Assembly (NCBI GenBank): GCA_964420065.1
Contig: CAYQQK010000010.1
Location: 1 to 60,323 of the forward strand
Source of the DNA: CAYQQK01 sp964420065
Lineage (GTDB): Bacteria > Bacillota > Dethiobacteria > DTU022
Length of the DNA stretch: 60,323 nucleotides
Reading direction: 5' to 3'
How positions within the stretch are numbered: position 1 is the stretch's first letter; each line of letters opens with the position of its first letter. Positions 8,603 to 16,426 of the stretch are shown piece by piece. The notes beneath the pieces were generated by a model, which had not been told where the DNA came from, did no database searches, and saw nothing but the letters and a program-made list of their open reading frames with translations. Both the position numbers and the translations under genes were made by a program.

Positions 8603-9520
8603 TTAAAGCCGCTTGTTTCCCTCGAAAAAGGCGGTTACCGGGGTCACCAGCGGCAGCAAGATCACGGCGCCGGCCAGGTTATAGATGGTATGAGCGTTGG
8701 CCAGTTGCCGGGCCGTCCCGGCTGCGGAAAGCTGGGCCAAATCAAGCAGAGGCGCAAAAAATATGACGGCCAGGAAGAGGCTGATCAGGTTAAACGCGAA
8801 GTGCGACCAGGCGACCAGCCGCGCAATCCGGTTCATCCCCAGGGAAGCGATCAAGGCCGTAAGAGCGGTTCCCAGGTCCGCGCCAACCAGCAGCGCTACC
8901 GCGGCCGGCAGGCCGGCCTTCCCCTTCAGGCAGAGTCCCATCACAATTCCGGCGACAGCACTGGATGATTGCACGGCGGAGGTGGCAATAAATCCGGCAA
9001 AGATCCCTTTCCAGGGTGAAAGTGCTGCCGATTTTAAAAATAGGGCAAATCGCCGGCTTTCCGCCAGAGGGACGAGGGCTCGGGCCGCCCCTCCGAGGCC
9101 GGCCAATACCAGTCCAAAACCGAACAGGGCCAGGCCGGCCCTTCGGGTTTGCCGCAGTGCAACCAGGGCCCCGGAAACCAAAAACACCACCCAGGCCAGG
9201 TGTTGCAGGTCCAGGGAAATTAACTGGGCCGTAATAGTGGTACCGACATTGGCGCCAATGATCACAGCCACCGCCGGTCCCAGACGAAGTAGCCCCGCGT
9301 TAACGAGACCCACCACCGTCACCGAGGTCAGACTGCTGCTTTGCCAGACTGCCGTAACCAGGCAACCGGTACAAAACCCGCTCAGGGGCGATCCGGTCAA
9401 ACGCGCCAGCACCCGGTGCAAGGCCGGCCCGGCCACATGGGCCAGATTCCAGCTCATCCAGCGCAGGCCTGAAAGGAAAAGCCCCAGGTACCCAAGGGCT
9501 TTAACGTATGCCGGCCACAC
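8603..9520 (-). CDS. Na/Pi-cotransporter family protein
   Basis: Polytopic membrane protein (305 residues) of the Na/Pi cotransporter II family (PF02690 type). The family's internal duplication is plain. QSSSLTSVTVVGL near residue 60 is followed by GANVGTT, and TSAVQSSSAVAGIV near residue 180 is followed by GADLGTALTA. The likely role is sodium-coupled phosphate or other anion transport; the substrate cannot be read from the sequence. It lacks the C-terminal PhoU-like domain seen in longer YjbB/NptA members. The GTG start has GGGGGAAAAG upstream. Confidence 0.82.
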   Translation of the reverse strand: MWPAYVKALGYLGLFLSGLRWMSWNLAHVAGPALHRVLARLTGSPLSGFCTGCLVTAVWQSSSLTSVTVVGLVNAGLLRLGPAVAVIIGANVGTTITAQLISLDLQHLAWVVFLVSGALVALRQTRRAGLALFGFGLVLAGLGGAARALVPLAESRRFALFLKSAALSPWKGIFAGFIATSAVQSSSAVAGIVMGLCLKGKAGLPAAVALLVGADLGTALTALIASLGMNRIARLVAWSHFAFNLISLFLAVIFFAPLLDLAQLSAAGTARQLANAHTIYNLAGAVILLPLVTPVTAFFEGNKRL

Positions 9521-9648
9521 TTTCTTTTCCCCCTTGCTTCCAGTTTACATCCGACCGGGAAAAGATAGAACCCGGGGCCGGCGCTCGTGGGTAAAAATTA
9601 AAGACGCCAAAAGATCTTGATACGCATTGCCCGAATCGGGAGATAAAG

Positions 9649-9683
9649 GCAGGGGGGGTAACCGGGATAAACCGGCCGCCTGC
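9649..9683 (-). terminator. Possible terminator after ylzJ
   Basis: On the minus strand, GCAGG and CCTGC arms with an inner CCGG/CCGG pair form an imperfect stem about 50 bases after the ylzJ stop. It is followed by CTTTATCT rather than a true T run. Weak candidate. Confidence 0.3.
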
Positions 9684-9730
9684 AAGAAGGGATCCGGCTC
9701 CTTTGCAGGGACAGGAAATGAGATGGCATG

Positions 9731-9940
9731 CTAAAGGGAGACAATTGATCCGGGCTGGTAACGCGGATCAAGATAATCCTGTGCCCACGGGCTGATCAGG
9801 CGCACCACCCGCCCCTGCCCGGAACCGGTCTCCTCAACGAGGAGCCTGGCTTCACCCGTTACCAGCTCCCGGTAACATGGCTTGAAATCCTCCATTCCTT
9901 TCAGTATTGCCTCTACCGGCATGGCCGTGTACAGGATCAC
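9731..9940 (-). CDS. ylzJ: YlzJ-like protein
   Basis: Small protein of 69 residues beginning MILYTAMPVEAIL, the typical start of the YlzJ-like family, whose function is unknown. It overlaps the end of tepA by four bases. The tepA-ylzJ-spoIIIE order of Bacillus is kept here apart from two inserted membrane-protein genes. I infer co-transcription with tepA. Confidence 0.82.
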   Translation of the reverse strand: MILYTAMPVEAILKGMEDFKPCYRELVTGEARLLVEETGSGQGRVVRLISPWAQDYLDPRYQPGSIVSL

Positions 9941-10713
9941 CCTGGCGGCGCCTCCTTCCGTTCCTTCATCGTCCGGTTTTTAATTAAATGACGAATTTTG
10001 GCCACCGCGTCACCAAGCCCGCCCACAGCATCGATCAACCCTGCTTCAACTGCATCCTTCCCTACCAAAAGAGTGCCGATATCGCGGGCCAGTTGGCCTG
10101 TGGAAAACATCAATTCACGATATTTATTTTCGGTGCAGGTGGAATGGCTGGTCACAAAACGGATCACCCGGTCTTGCATCTTATCCAGGTATTCGTACGT
10201 CTGAGGAACCCCGATCAGAAAACCGGAAAGGCGGATCGGGTGGATGGTCATGGTAGCGGTCGCGGATATATAGGAATAGTCGGAGCTGACCGCAACGGGT
10301 ACGCCAATCGAATGGCCGCCTCCCAACACCAGGGAAACGGTCGGTTTGGAAATGGTATTGATCAGTTCTGCTATCGCCAGGCCCGCTTCGACATCCCCGC
10401 CGACCGTATTCAAAATGATCAGTAAACCATCAATATTTTGATTCTGTTCTACCGCTACCAGTTGGGGAATGATGTGTTCGTATTTGGTTGTTTTATTCTG
10501 GGGCGGCAGGGTCATATGTCCCTCGATCTGGCCGATGATCGGAATCGTGTAAATATTGCTTTCAACCTGTGCCACCTCGGTTTGTCCCAATTGCTTGATG
10601 TTTTCCGCCGCGGACTGTCCTTCCAGCCCGGAATGTTCATCCGGAGTAAAAAGCGGACGCGGCCGACGGACCGGCGGACGGGGCTTACGATAGTACAGGT
10701 TCAAACCATTCAC
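9937..10713 (-). CDS. tepA: ClpP-fold serine protease TepA
   Basis: Member of the ClpP/crotonase-fold protease family called translocation-enhancing protein (TepA/YmfB), 258 residues. In Bacillus it is linked to protein export and to degradation of small spore proteins; I infer a similar role. The active-site Ser is in GGGHSIGVPVA near residue 130 and the His in TMTIHPIRLSG near 155. An Asp is available in the later segment. The N-terminus is a Pro/Arg-rich tail, probably cytoplasmic. The start is GTG with a weak GACGGGAT. A 12-bp palindrome lies 22 bases upstream. Confidence 0.85.
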   Translation of the reverse strand: MNGLNLYYRKPRPPVRRPRPLFTPDEHSGLEGQSAAENIKQLGQTEVAQVESNIYTIPIIGQIEGHMTLPPQNKTTKYEHIIPQLVAVEQNQNIDGLLIILNTVGGDVEAGLAIAELINTISKPTVSLVLGGGHSIGVPVAVSSDYSYISATATMTIHPIRLSGFLIGVPQTYEYLDKMQDRVIRFVTSHSTCTENKYRELMFSTGQLARDIGTLLVGKDAVEAGLIDAVGGLGDAVAKIRHLIKNRTMKERKEAPPG

Positions 10714-10734
10714 ATCCCGTCTCTTGTATTATTT

Positions 10735-10746
10735 TGATCATGATCA
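10735..10746. promoter_or_regulatory. TGATCATGATCA palindrome upstream of tepA
   Basis: Two tandem TGATCA hexamers make a perfect 12-bp palindrome 22 bases before the tepA start. A TATGAT hexamer overlaps it on the minus strand and could be a -10. It could be a regulator site; no cognate regulator is evident. Confidence 0.3.
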
Positions 10747-10848
10747 TAGTGTGCAGCATTGGGAGAACCTTATACCGGGCACGGTGCACGGCTGTTTTTC
10801 TGGAGAAAGGATGGGCGGGATAGTGTTTAGAAAAGAGAGCAATGGTGT

Positions 10849-11415
10849 TTATAGATTCTGGAGGCAGTTCTCCATCAATTTTTCAACCAGCATCGCCATT
10901 TGCCGGGGTGATTCGGACATACCCTGGTCGAACCAGCGGCGCAGCAGGGCGATGCAGCCGAAAGCGATGAAGTCGTAGTAGTATTCATAAAATTCCTCTT
11001 TGCCGTTTACGAAAAGCCGGCGCCATTCTGTTTCGTTACGCGGTCGGCTCAAAGCGGTTATTTGCGCCAAAAACGTGGTCTCTTTGGTCCGCAGGATGGC
11101 GCGAAATGTTTCGGCATTGGCGGCGATATACCTGAACAGATCTTGCAAAACAGGTGCCCACAACATTCGGGTATGACTGGCGTGCTTCGCAATAATACCG
11201 GTGAATTCTTTAAGGATTTCTGTTTCAATCTGTTCGAATAGATCGTATATGTCTTTGTAGTGACGGTAAAAGGTGCCCCGGTTGATATCCGCCAGTGCAG
11301 TCAGCTCACTGACCGAGATGTCTTTCAAGTCTTTTTCCATCAGCAACCTCGTTAACGTGCGTCGCAGAATCGCTCTTGTTTTTCGAACACGCCGGTCCTT
11401 TTTTCCGGCTTCCAC
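10849..11415 (-). CDS. TetR family regulator
   Basis: DNA-binding repressor of about 188 residues. The helix-turn-helix is typical: ISVSELTALADINRGTFYRHYKD around residues 33-55, followed by an all-helical ligand domain. The start is GTG at 11415, five bases after AAAGGGGTGA (11421-11430); the frame runs 12 codons further up without a better SD. It is divergent from the MMPL transporter gene at 11551, with overlapping promoters and repeated operator-like motifs between them. I therefore infer that it represses the transporter operon and itself. The ligand is unknown. Confidence 0.88.
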   Translation of the reverse strand: MEAGKKDRRVRKTRAILRRTLTRLLMEKDLKDISVSELTALADINRGTFYRHYKDIYDLFEQIETEILKEFTGIIAKHASHTRMLWAPVLQDLFRYIAANAETFRAILRTKETTFLAQITALSRPRNETEWRRLFVNGKEEFYEYYYDFIAFGCIALLRRWFDQGMSESPRQMAMLVEKLMENCLQNL

Positions 11416-11486
11416 TGAAATCACCCCTTTCCGGACAATAGGGAGCATCATTGTTGGTAAATCAACACTTGCTGACGAATTGATTG

Positions 11487-11515
11487 TTGCACTTCCATCT
11501 ACCCTTCATTATAAT
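11487..11515 (+). promoter_or_regulatory. Promoter for MMPL operon
   Basis: TTGCAC (11487-11492) and TATAAT (11510-11515) are 17 bases apart. The predicted start near 11522 leaves a leader of about 30 nt to the MMPL ATG. Confidence 0.7.
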
Positions 11516-11536
11516 TAACACATGGACATAAATCAA
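11508..11536 (-). promoter_or_regulatory. Divergent promoter for tetR
   Basis: On the minus strand, TTGATT (11536-11531) and TATAAT (11513-11508) are 17 bases apart. The -10 shares ATTATAAT with the plus-strand promoter, so the two promoters overlap and would compete for polymerase. Confidence 0.6.
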
Positions 11537-11550
11537 CACATGTTTATTAT

Positions 11551-13713
11551 ATGGCTATGATCGATCCAAACCGTCTCGCTTCATCGATCCTGGAACACAA
11601 CAAAGCGGTCCTGGCCGGGTTTGCTGCAGCGATCCTGGTCAGCTTGTTTTTGATGAGTCAGGTTCAGATCAATTACAAGCTGTCCGACTATTTACCCCCG
11701 GATGCTCCATCCACGATCGCCATCGAAGCCCTTGAACGTAGCTTTGATGAAAACGTCCCCAACCTTTCGATCATGCTCAATGCAGTGACCCTGCCTGAAA
11801 CACTGGAATACAAGGACCGGATCGCTGCTGCTCCAGGGGTCGACTACGTGCTCTGGCTGGATGATGTGATCGATATCCGGCGGCCGCTGGCCATGGAGAA
11901 AAAAGAAACCGTTGAAGCCTGGTACCGGGACGGCCGGGCCTTGCTCGCCGTTTCGATCGCCGAGGAAAACCTGGTCGAAAACATCTCCACCCTGCGGGAG
12001 ATCGTGGGTGAACGAGGTGTCATGGCCGGCAACGCGATCGACCAGGCTGAATCGCAGCTAACCACCTCCGAAGAGATCCCCCGGATCATGATCATGGTCC
12101 TCCCGCTGGTGACGATCATCTTGCTCCTTTCCACCAGCTCCTGGTTTGAACCGCTACTCTTTCTGCTCACGATCGGGGTTGCGATCCTGCTCAACGAAGG
12201 TACCAATATCTGTTTTGGCGAGATATCTTTTCTGAGCCGTTCCACCAGTGCGGTGCTGCAATTGGCGGTTTCCATGGATTATGCGGTATTCCTGCTGCAC
12301 CGGTTTGCCCGTTACCGGCAAAAAGGACAGGATATAAGGCAGTCAATGGCCCGGGCGATGGTCGAATCCTTTTCGACCATCGCCGCCAGCGCCACCACTA
12401 CCTTTTTTGGTTTCCTGGTGCTGGTTCTGATGCGCTTCCGGATCGGAGCCGATCTGGGTCTGGTTCTGGCCAAGGGTATTATCTGCAGCTTTGTCTGTGT
12501 CCTGGTCCTCTTGCCGGTGCTGGCGATTGCCACGACCCGGCTCATGGACCGGACCAGCCACCGCCCGCTCTTACCGTCGTTCGAGCGCTTTGGGCGATTC
12601 GTGACCCGGATCTGCCTGCCCCTGTCCGTCCTGGTCCTGCTGTTTGTCGGGCCCTGCTTCCTGGCCCAAAAGGGTAACGAATTTGTTTACGGTTCGGCCG
12701 GTATGCACGCCGAGGGATCGACGGTGAAAGAAGATGCCGATGCGGTGAACCGTGTTTTCGGTGAATCGGTGCAACTGGTCCTGCTGGTCCCTGCAGGCGA
12801 CGTTTCCACCGAGGCAGCGCTAAACGATGCCCTGGAAAAACTGGAGTATGTGCACGGGGTTGTTTCCTATGCCAACACGGTCGGAGCGCAAATACCGTCG
12901 GAATTCCTGGCGCCGGATCAGCTTTCACCGTTTCGTTCAAACGGCTACAGTCGTTTTATCCTTGATGTGAACACCTCTTCCGAAGGGGAGCGCGCCTTTC
13001 GCGCGGTGGATGCGGTGCGGGAAACGGCGGCCGCATATTACGGGAACGCCTACCACCTGCTTGGACAAAGCGTGGTTAGCTACGATCTCAAAACAACGAT
13101 CACCGCTGACAACCGGGTGGTAACGGTAGCGGTCATCACGATAATCGCTCTGGTCCTGCTGTTCACTTTTCGTTCGTTCTCGATTCCGCTATTGTTGTTG
13201 CTCGCGATCCAGGGCGCGACCTGGCTCAACTTCAGTATCCCTTATTTTACCGGGGCACCGCTGAACTATATCGGCTACCAGATCGTCGGCGCGGTGCAGT
13301 TGGGCGCCACGGTCGATTACGGCATTTTGTTTGCGCACCATTACCTGGATTACCGTAAAAGCATGGATCGGTGGGCTGCCGTTCGGCAGGCGGTGGCGGG
13401 GACAACAGCCTCCATCCTTACTCCAGCCTGTATCCTCACCATCGCTGCGGCCATGCTCGGCGTTGTCTCGAGTAACGCCCTGATCAGCCAGATGGGCGCG
13501 ATCCTCGGGCGCGGCGCAGCCCTATCCGCGGCCATGGTACTGTTGGTTCTGCCGGGGCTGCTGGTTCTCTGCGATGGATTGATAATGAAAACTACCTTTA
13601 AAGCCAATTTCAAAGGAGAAGCAAAGCATGAAACGGATCACGACCGGAATAAGCGTCACCTTGCTCGCTGTTTTACTGACGGGGATAGGGCCGGTGCGGG
13701 CCGTAGCGTATAG
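11551..13713 (+). CDS. MMPL/RND family transporter
   Basis: Membrane protein of 720 residues with the two-fold RND/MMPL layout. One helix comes first, then a large extracytoplasmic loop, then a helix bundle; the pattern repeats in the second half. The relay-type acidic residues are in MDYAVFLLHRF (near 235) and TVDYGILFAHHY (near 590). MMPL-type pumps export lipids, hopanoid-like molecules or drugs; the substrate is unknown. No clear SD precedes the ATG, and a second ATG lies two codons on. The last 86 bases overlap the downstream gene in another frame, an unusually long overlap. Confidence 0.85.
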   Translation: MAMIDPNRLASSILEHNKAVLAGFAAAILVSLFLMSQVQINYKLSDYLPPDAPSTIAIEALERSFDENVPNLSIMLNAVTLPETLEYKDRIAAAPGVDYVLWLDDVIDIRRPLAMEKKETVEAWYRDGRALLAVSIAEENLVENISTLREIVGERGVMAGNAIDQAESQLTTSEEIPRIMIMVLPLVTIILLLSTSSWFEPLLFLLTIGVAILLNEGTNICFGEISFLSRSTSAVLQLAVSMDYAVFLLHRFARYRQKGQDIRQSMARAMVESFSTIAASATTTFFGFLVLVLMRFRIGADLGLVLAKGIICSFVCVLVLLPVLAIATTRLMDRTSHRPLLPSFERFGRFVTRICLPLSVLVLLFVGPCFLAQKGNEFVYGSAGMHAEGSTVKEDADAVNRVFGESVQLVLLVPAGDVSTEAALNDALEKLEYVHGVVSYANTVGAQIPSEFLAPDQLSPFRSNGYSRFILDVNTSSEGERAFRAVDAVRETAAAYYGNAYHLLGQSVVSYDLKTTITADNRVVTVAVITIIALVLLFTFRSFSIPLLLLLAIQGATWLNFSIPYFTGAPLNYIGYQIVGAVQLGATVDYGILFAHHYLDYRKSMDRWAAVRQAVAGTTASILTPACILTIAAAMLGVVSSNALISQMGAILGRGAALSAAMVLLVLPGLLVLCDGLIMKTTFKANFKGEAKHETDHDRNKRHLARCFTDGDRAGAGRSV

Positions 13714-15538
13714 CGCACCGAGCCTGCCGCCAAAAGAGGAAGTGGTTTACGTTAAATTACTGGCGGACGGCTCTTTCGACAGCGCCTACGTCGTTAATAG
13801 TTTTGAACTTGATCGGGCGGGCTCTTTTATCGATTACGGCTCCTATCAGGCGGTGCATAACCTGTCCACAACCGTTCCATTACGTTTGAAAGACGGGACG
13901 GTTGTGATTGCCGCCCCGTCGGGCCGCTTTTACTATCAGGGTGACCTGGACACAGCTGTACTGCCGTGGTCAATTTCGGTTTCGTACCTTCTTGACGAAA
14001 CGCCGTCCTGCGCTGCGGAGATCGCCGGGTCGAGCGGAAAGCTTGAAATTGTAATTGACATCGAGGATAATCCCGATGCCTCGCCGGTTTTTGCCGAGAA
14101 CTATCTGGTGCAGGTGGCGCTGGAGCTGGATCGTGAAAAGTGTCATGTCACCCGGGCCAAGGGAGCCACCATCGCCGCCGCCGGGGCGAAACAGATCCTG
14201 AACCTGATCAAGTTTCCGGACGAAGCAGCCCACTTCCGGATCATCATGCAGGTGAACGACTTTGAAATGGACGGGATCCAGATCAGCGCGGTTCCCTTTT
14301 CGATGGAATTTGCCTTGCCCGACAGTAGCGGTCTGGTCGGCGATCTGAATAAACTTGAAGACGGCATCGATGAGCTTGATTCCGGCGTGCAGGAACTGGC
14401 GGACGGTGCCGGTGAACTGACCGCTGGTGCTCAAAAAATGAACGACGGCCTCCACGAAATGCACGAAGCAATGGAAGAACTGCGAAGCGGCTTCGGAGAG
14501 CTGGTCGACCACAATCCTGAATTGCGGGACGGCTCGCGGCAGATCCGGGACGCACTGAACGAGATCAACGACGGGCTAAAGGGTTTTGACGCTGCCGCCG
14601 GGGATTTGAGCCGGTTAACTGCATTGGTTGAAGGGTCGGCCGCCATCAAGGCCGGTCTGGAGGGGCTGGCGGGGGGGCTGGGCCAGCTTGGCGGCAGTTT
14701 TGCCGAAGATGGTGACGCGAGCAAATTATTGCAGGCCAATGCAAATACCAGCTCCAATTTGAAAAATGAAGCTGAAATATTGGAGCAACAAATTGAAAAC
14801 CTACCACCGGAAATCGAGGAAGTCCAAAATATACGAGATCAAATCCAACTGCTAAGGTCTATTGCAGAGCTACTGGACTACAACAACGCTCTTTTAACCG
14901 GCTTGCAAACCGGAGTATGCGGCACGGTAGAAAATCCGGGACTGGCGGCCGGTGCTATCGAACTGGCAAGACAATACCAAGACTTTGACAGCGCAATCCA
15001 GGGTTTGCCGGCTCAACTGGGCGCAATGGCCGCCGGGATCGGTGGGCTCAAAGAAGGCATCGATCAACTGGCCGCCCGCTACCACAAGGAATTCCACCCC
15101 GGCCTGGGAGACTACCTTTGGGGCACGGCGGAGCTGGAGGACGGCTACCGCCGTCTGGTCAAAGGGTTTGGTGAAATCGTTGACGGTTCGGATGAATTGC
15201 AGGAAGGAATGCTTGCCTTCCAGGAGGGGGTGGAAGAACTGGCCGAGGGTACCGGCGAGATGAAGGGCGAAACCGCCGGCATGGATGCCACGGCCCGGAA
15301 GAAGATCGATGACCTGTTGGCTTCGTACACACCGGGCAGTTTTGAACCGGTTTCCTTTACCTCGCCCCGGAATACGAACATCGAAGCAGTTCAGTTTGTC
15401 ATGCTCACCGAGACGATCAAACCGGAAGAAGAAGAGCCGGTACCGGAACCTCCCCCGGCCAAGCCCTCCTTCTGGCAGCGCTTCCTGGCTCTCTTTTCAT
15501 TTATATCTCCCTTAACAAACAATAATTATTTAAATTGA
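13628..15538 (+). CDS. Secreted Leu/Gly heptad-repeat protein
   Basis: Exported protein of 636 residues. It has an N-terminal signal peptide (basic start, hydrophobic core, cut near residue 26), a beta-rich region to about 235, and then repeats in which Leu and Gly recur (ELDSGVQELADGAGELTAG), as in the YhgE/Pip-type 'X-X-X-Leu-X-X-Gly' family. A second repeat block spans about 480-560. A charged EEEEPVPEPPP stretch and a Trp/Phe-rich tail end the protein. The ATG has AAAGGAGAAG upstream and lies inside the MMPL gene. This family often sits beside MMPL transporters; an accessory or periplasm-spanning role is inferred. Its middle is AT-rich. Confidence 0.75.
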   Translation: MKRITTGISVTLLAVLLTGIGPVRAVAYSAPSLPPKEEVVYVKLLADGSFDSAYVVNSFELDRAGSFIDYGSYQAVHNLSTTVPLRLKDGTVVIAAPSGRFYYQGDLDTAVLPWSISVSYLLDETPSCAAEIAGSSGKLEIVIDIEDNPDASPVFAENYLVQVALELDREKCHVTRAKGATIAAAGAKQILNLIKFPDEAAHFRIIMQVNDFEMDGIQISAVPFSMEFALPDSSGLVGDLNKLEDGIDELDSGVQELADGAGELTAGAQKMNDGLHEMHEAMEELRSGFGELVDHNPELRDGSRQIRDALNEINDGLKGFDAAAGDLSRLTALVEGSAAIKAGLEGLAGGLGQLGGSFAEDGDASKLLQANANTSSNLKNEAEILEQQIENLPPEIEEVQNIRDQIQLLRSIAELLDYNNALLTGLQTGVCGTVENPGLAAGAIELARQYQDFDSAIQGLPAQLGAMAAGIGGLKEGIDQLAARYHKEFHPGLGDYLWGTAELEDGYRRLVKGFGEIVDGSDELQEGMLAFQEGVEELAEGTGEMKGETAGMDATARKKIDDLLASYTPGSFEPVSFTSPRNTNIEAVQFVMLTETIKPEEEEPVPEPPPAKPSFWQRFLALFSFISPLTNNNYLN

Positions 15539-15641
15539 TAAGCAGGAAAATGACAATCAACGAAGAATAATCATTTGTAACACGAATTGTAAGCATAGTA
15601 ACACAAGGAATATTCTGTTTATGATCGACCAGCTAACCTCC

Positions 15642-15687
15642 TTGCCGGCTGCGGACAGAATCAAGGTCTGCCGCCGGCAGTTTTTTT
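15642..15687 (+). terminator. Terminator of the MMPL/heptad operon
   Basis: GCCGGC (15644-15649) pairs with GCCGGC (15673-15678), and GCGGAC pairs with GTCTGC further in, with one mismatch. Seven T residues follow (15681-15687). It lies about 105 bases after the heptad-protein stop. Confidence 0.8.
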
Positions 15688-15748
15688 GAAAAGGGCGCCC
15701 GGACATTTAAGCATCGAGGAACACAGGATTTCGGCATGATTGGGGAGA

Positions 15749-15786
15749 GCGGTTCTTGTGTGCTGAAGACAACACAAAAGAACCGC
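15749..15786 (-). terminator. Hairpin downstream of cotF
   Basis: GCGGTTCTT (15749-15757) pairs perfectly with AAGAACCGC (15778-15786), with further GTGT/ACAC pairing inside. It ends ten bases before the cotF stop region on the minus strand. There is no T tract on either strand, so termination is only likely, not certain. Confidence 0.4.
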
Positions 15787-15795
15787 CTGTCTTTC

Positions 15796-16263
15796 CTACT
15801 GGGGTTGGTACATGCCTTTACTCTGCATATAGTTGAATATCCCCTCGCCGTGCTGTTGTTCTTCTTTTTGAATATGGTTCAAAGCCTGCCGTACTTGCGG
15901 GTTGACCATTTCGAAAATGGCAGTATTGTAGGTGTCGGAAACGTATTTTTCCGTCATCAGCATGTCGGAACAAAGGACGGCGTCGCTCTGGTAATCGGCT
16001 GCCGGAAGTTGCCCCCGGGTGGCGGCCTGCAGCGGTACCTGCTGTTGCTGCTGCTGCCCGGCCGCGGGCAGTTGTCCGGCCAAAATCTGGTTGATTGTTT
16101 CGTAGTGCTGCTGTTCCTGGCCTGCATAACCGGTAAAAAGTTGTTTTAGTTGCGGATCTTTGGCCTGCCCGGCATAGTTATTGTATTTCTTGATACAGAT
16201 CTCCTCATGCGATTTTTGATCCTCCAAAAGCATTTTTTCTTTTTGACTGAGCTGAATGGCCAT
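15796..16263 (-). CDS. CotF-type spore coat protein
   Basis: Protein of 155 residues with the CotF family pattern, a ferritin-like four-helix layout. It opens with QLSQKEKMLLEDQKSHEEICIKKY and later has LCSDMLMTEKYVSDTYNTAIFEM. A Gln-rich spacer (residues 70-76) separates the halves. CotF homologues are coat or coat-associated proteins of endospores. The SD AGGAGGTG (16271-16278) is seven bases before the ATG, but it can be paired into a 12-bp hairpin with upstream sequence. It appears to be a single-gene unit. Confidence 0.85.
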   Translation of the reverse strand: MAIQLSQKEKMLLEDQKSHEEICIKKYNNYAGQAKDPQLKQLFTGYAGQEQQHYETINQILAGQLPAAGQQQQQQVPLQAATRGQLPAADYQSDAVLCSDMLMTEKYVSDTYNTAIFEMVNPQVRQALNHIQKEEQQHGEGIFNYMQSKGMYQPQ

Positions 16264-16272
16264 GATCTAACA

Positions 16273-16303
16273 CCTCCTGATACCAGTCTTTGACCGGAGG
16301 AGG
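16273..16303 (-). promoter_or_regulatory. Hairpin covering the cotF ribosome-binding site
   Basis: In the minus-strand RNA, CCTCCT (16303-16298) pairs with the SD AGGAGG (16278-16273), and inside it CCGGTC pairs with GACTGG around an AAA loop. A four-base bulge lies on one side. The SD would be fully paired when this forms. Confidence 0.5.
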
Positions 16304-16426
16304 ATTTTTATACGCCGGTGTCACCTTGAGTAAAACGAAGGATCTCGTTTTCAGGCATCCGTACGAATTGACTGGGGCTCTCCAGTTGCAAATATTCTCT
16401 TGTCCATGGCAGTAAAAGTATGTCCC

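Larger units (their letters stand above)
11458..11542. promoter_or_regulatory. Repeated operator-like motifs for TetR
   Basis: TAAATCAACAC occurs twice in direct orientation, at 11458-11468 and 11529-11539, each continuing (T/A)TG. A related TTAACACATGG lies at 11515-11525, right after the -10 of the MMPL promoter. The placement fits repressor sites covering both divergent promoters. That TetR binds here is inference. Confidence 0.5.

Noticed and set aside
13970..14512. Minus-strand open frame inside the heptad-repeat gene
   Set aside because: Opposite-strand shadow produced by the regular repeats; no SD and no recognisable family.
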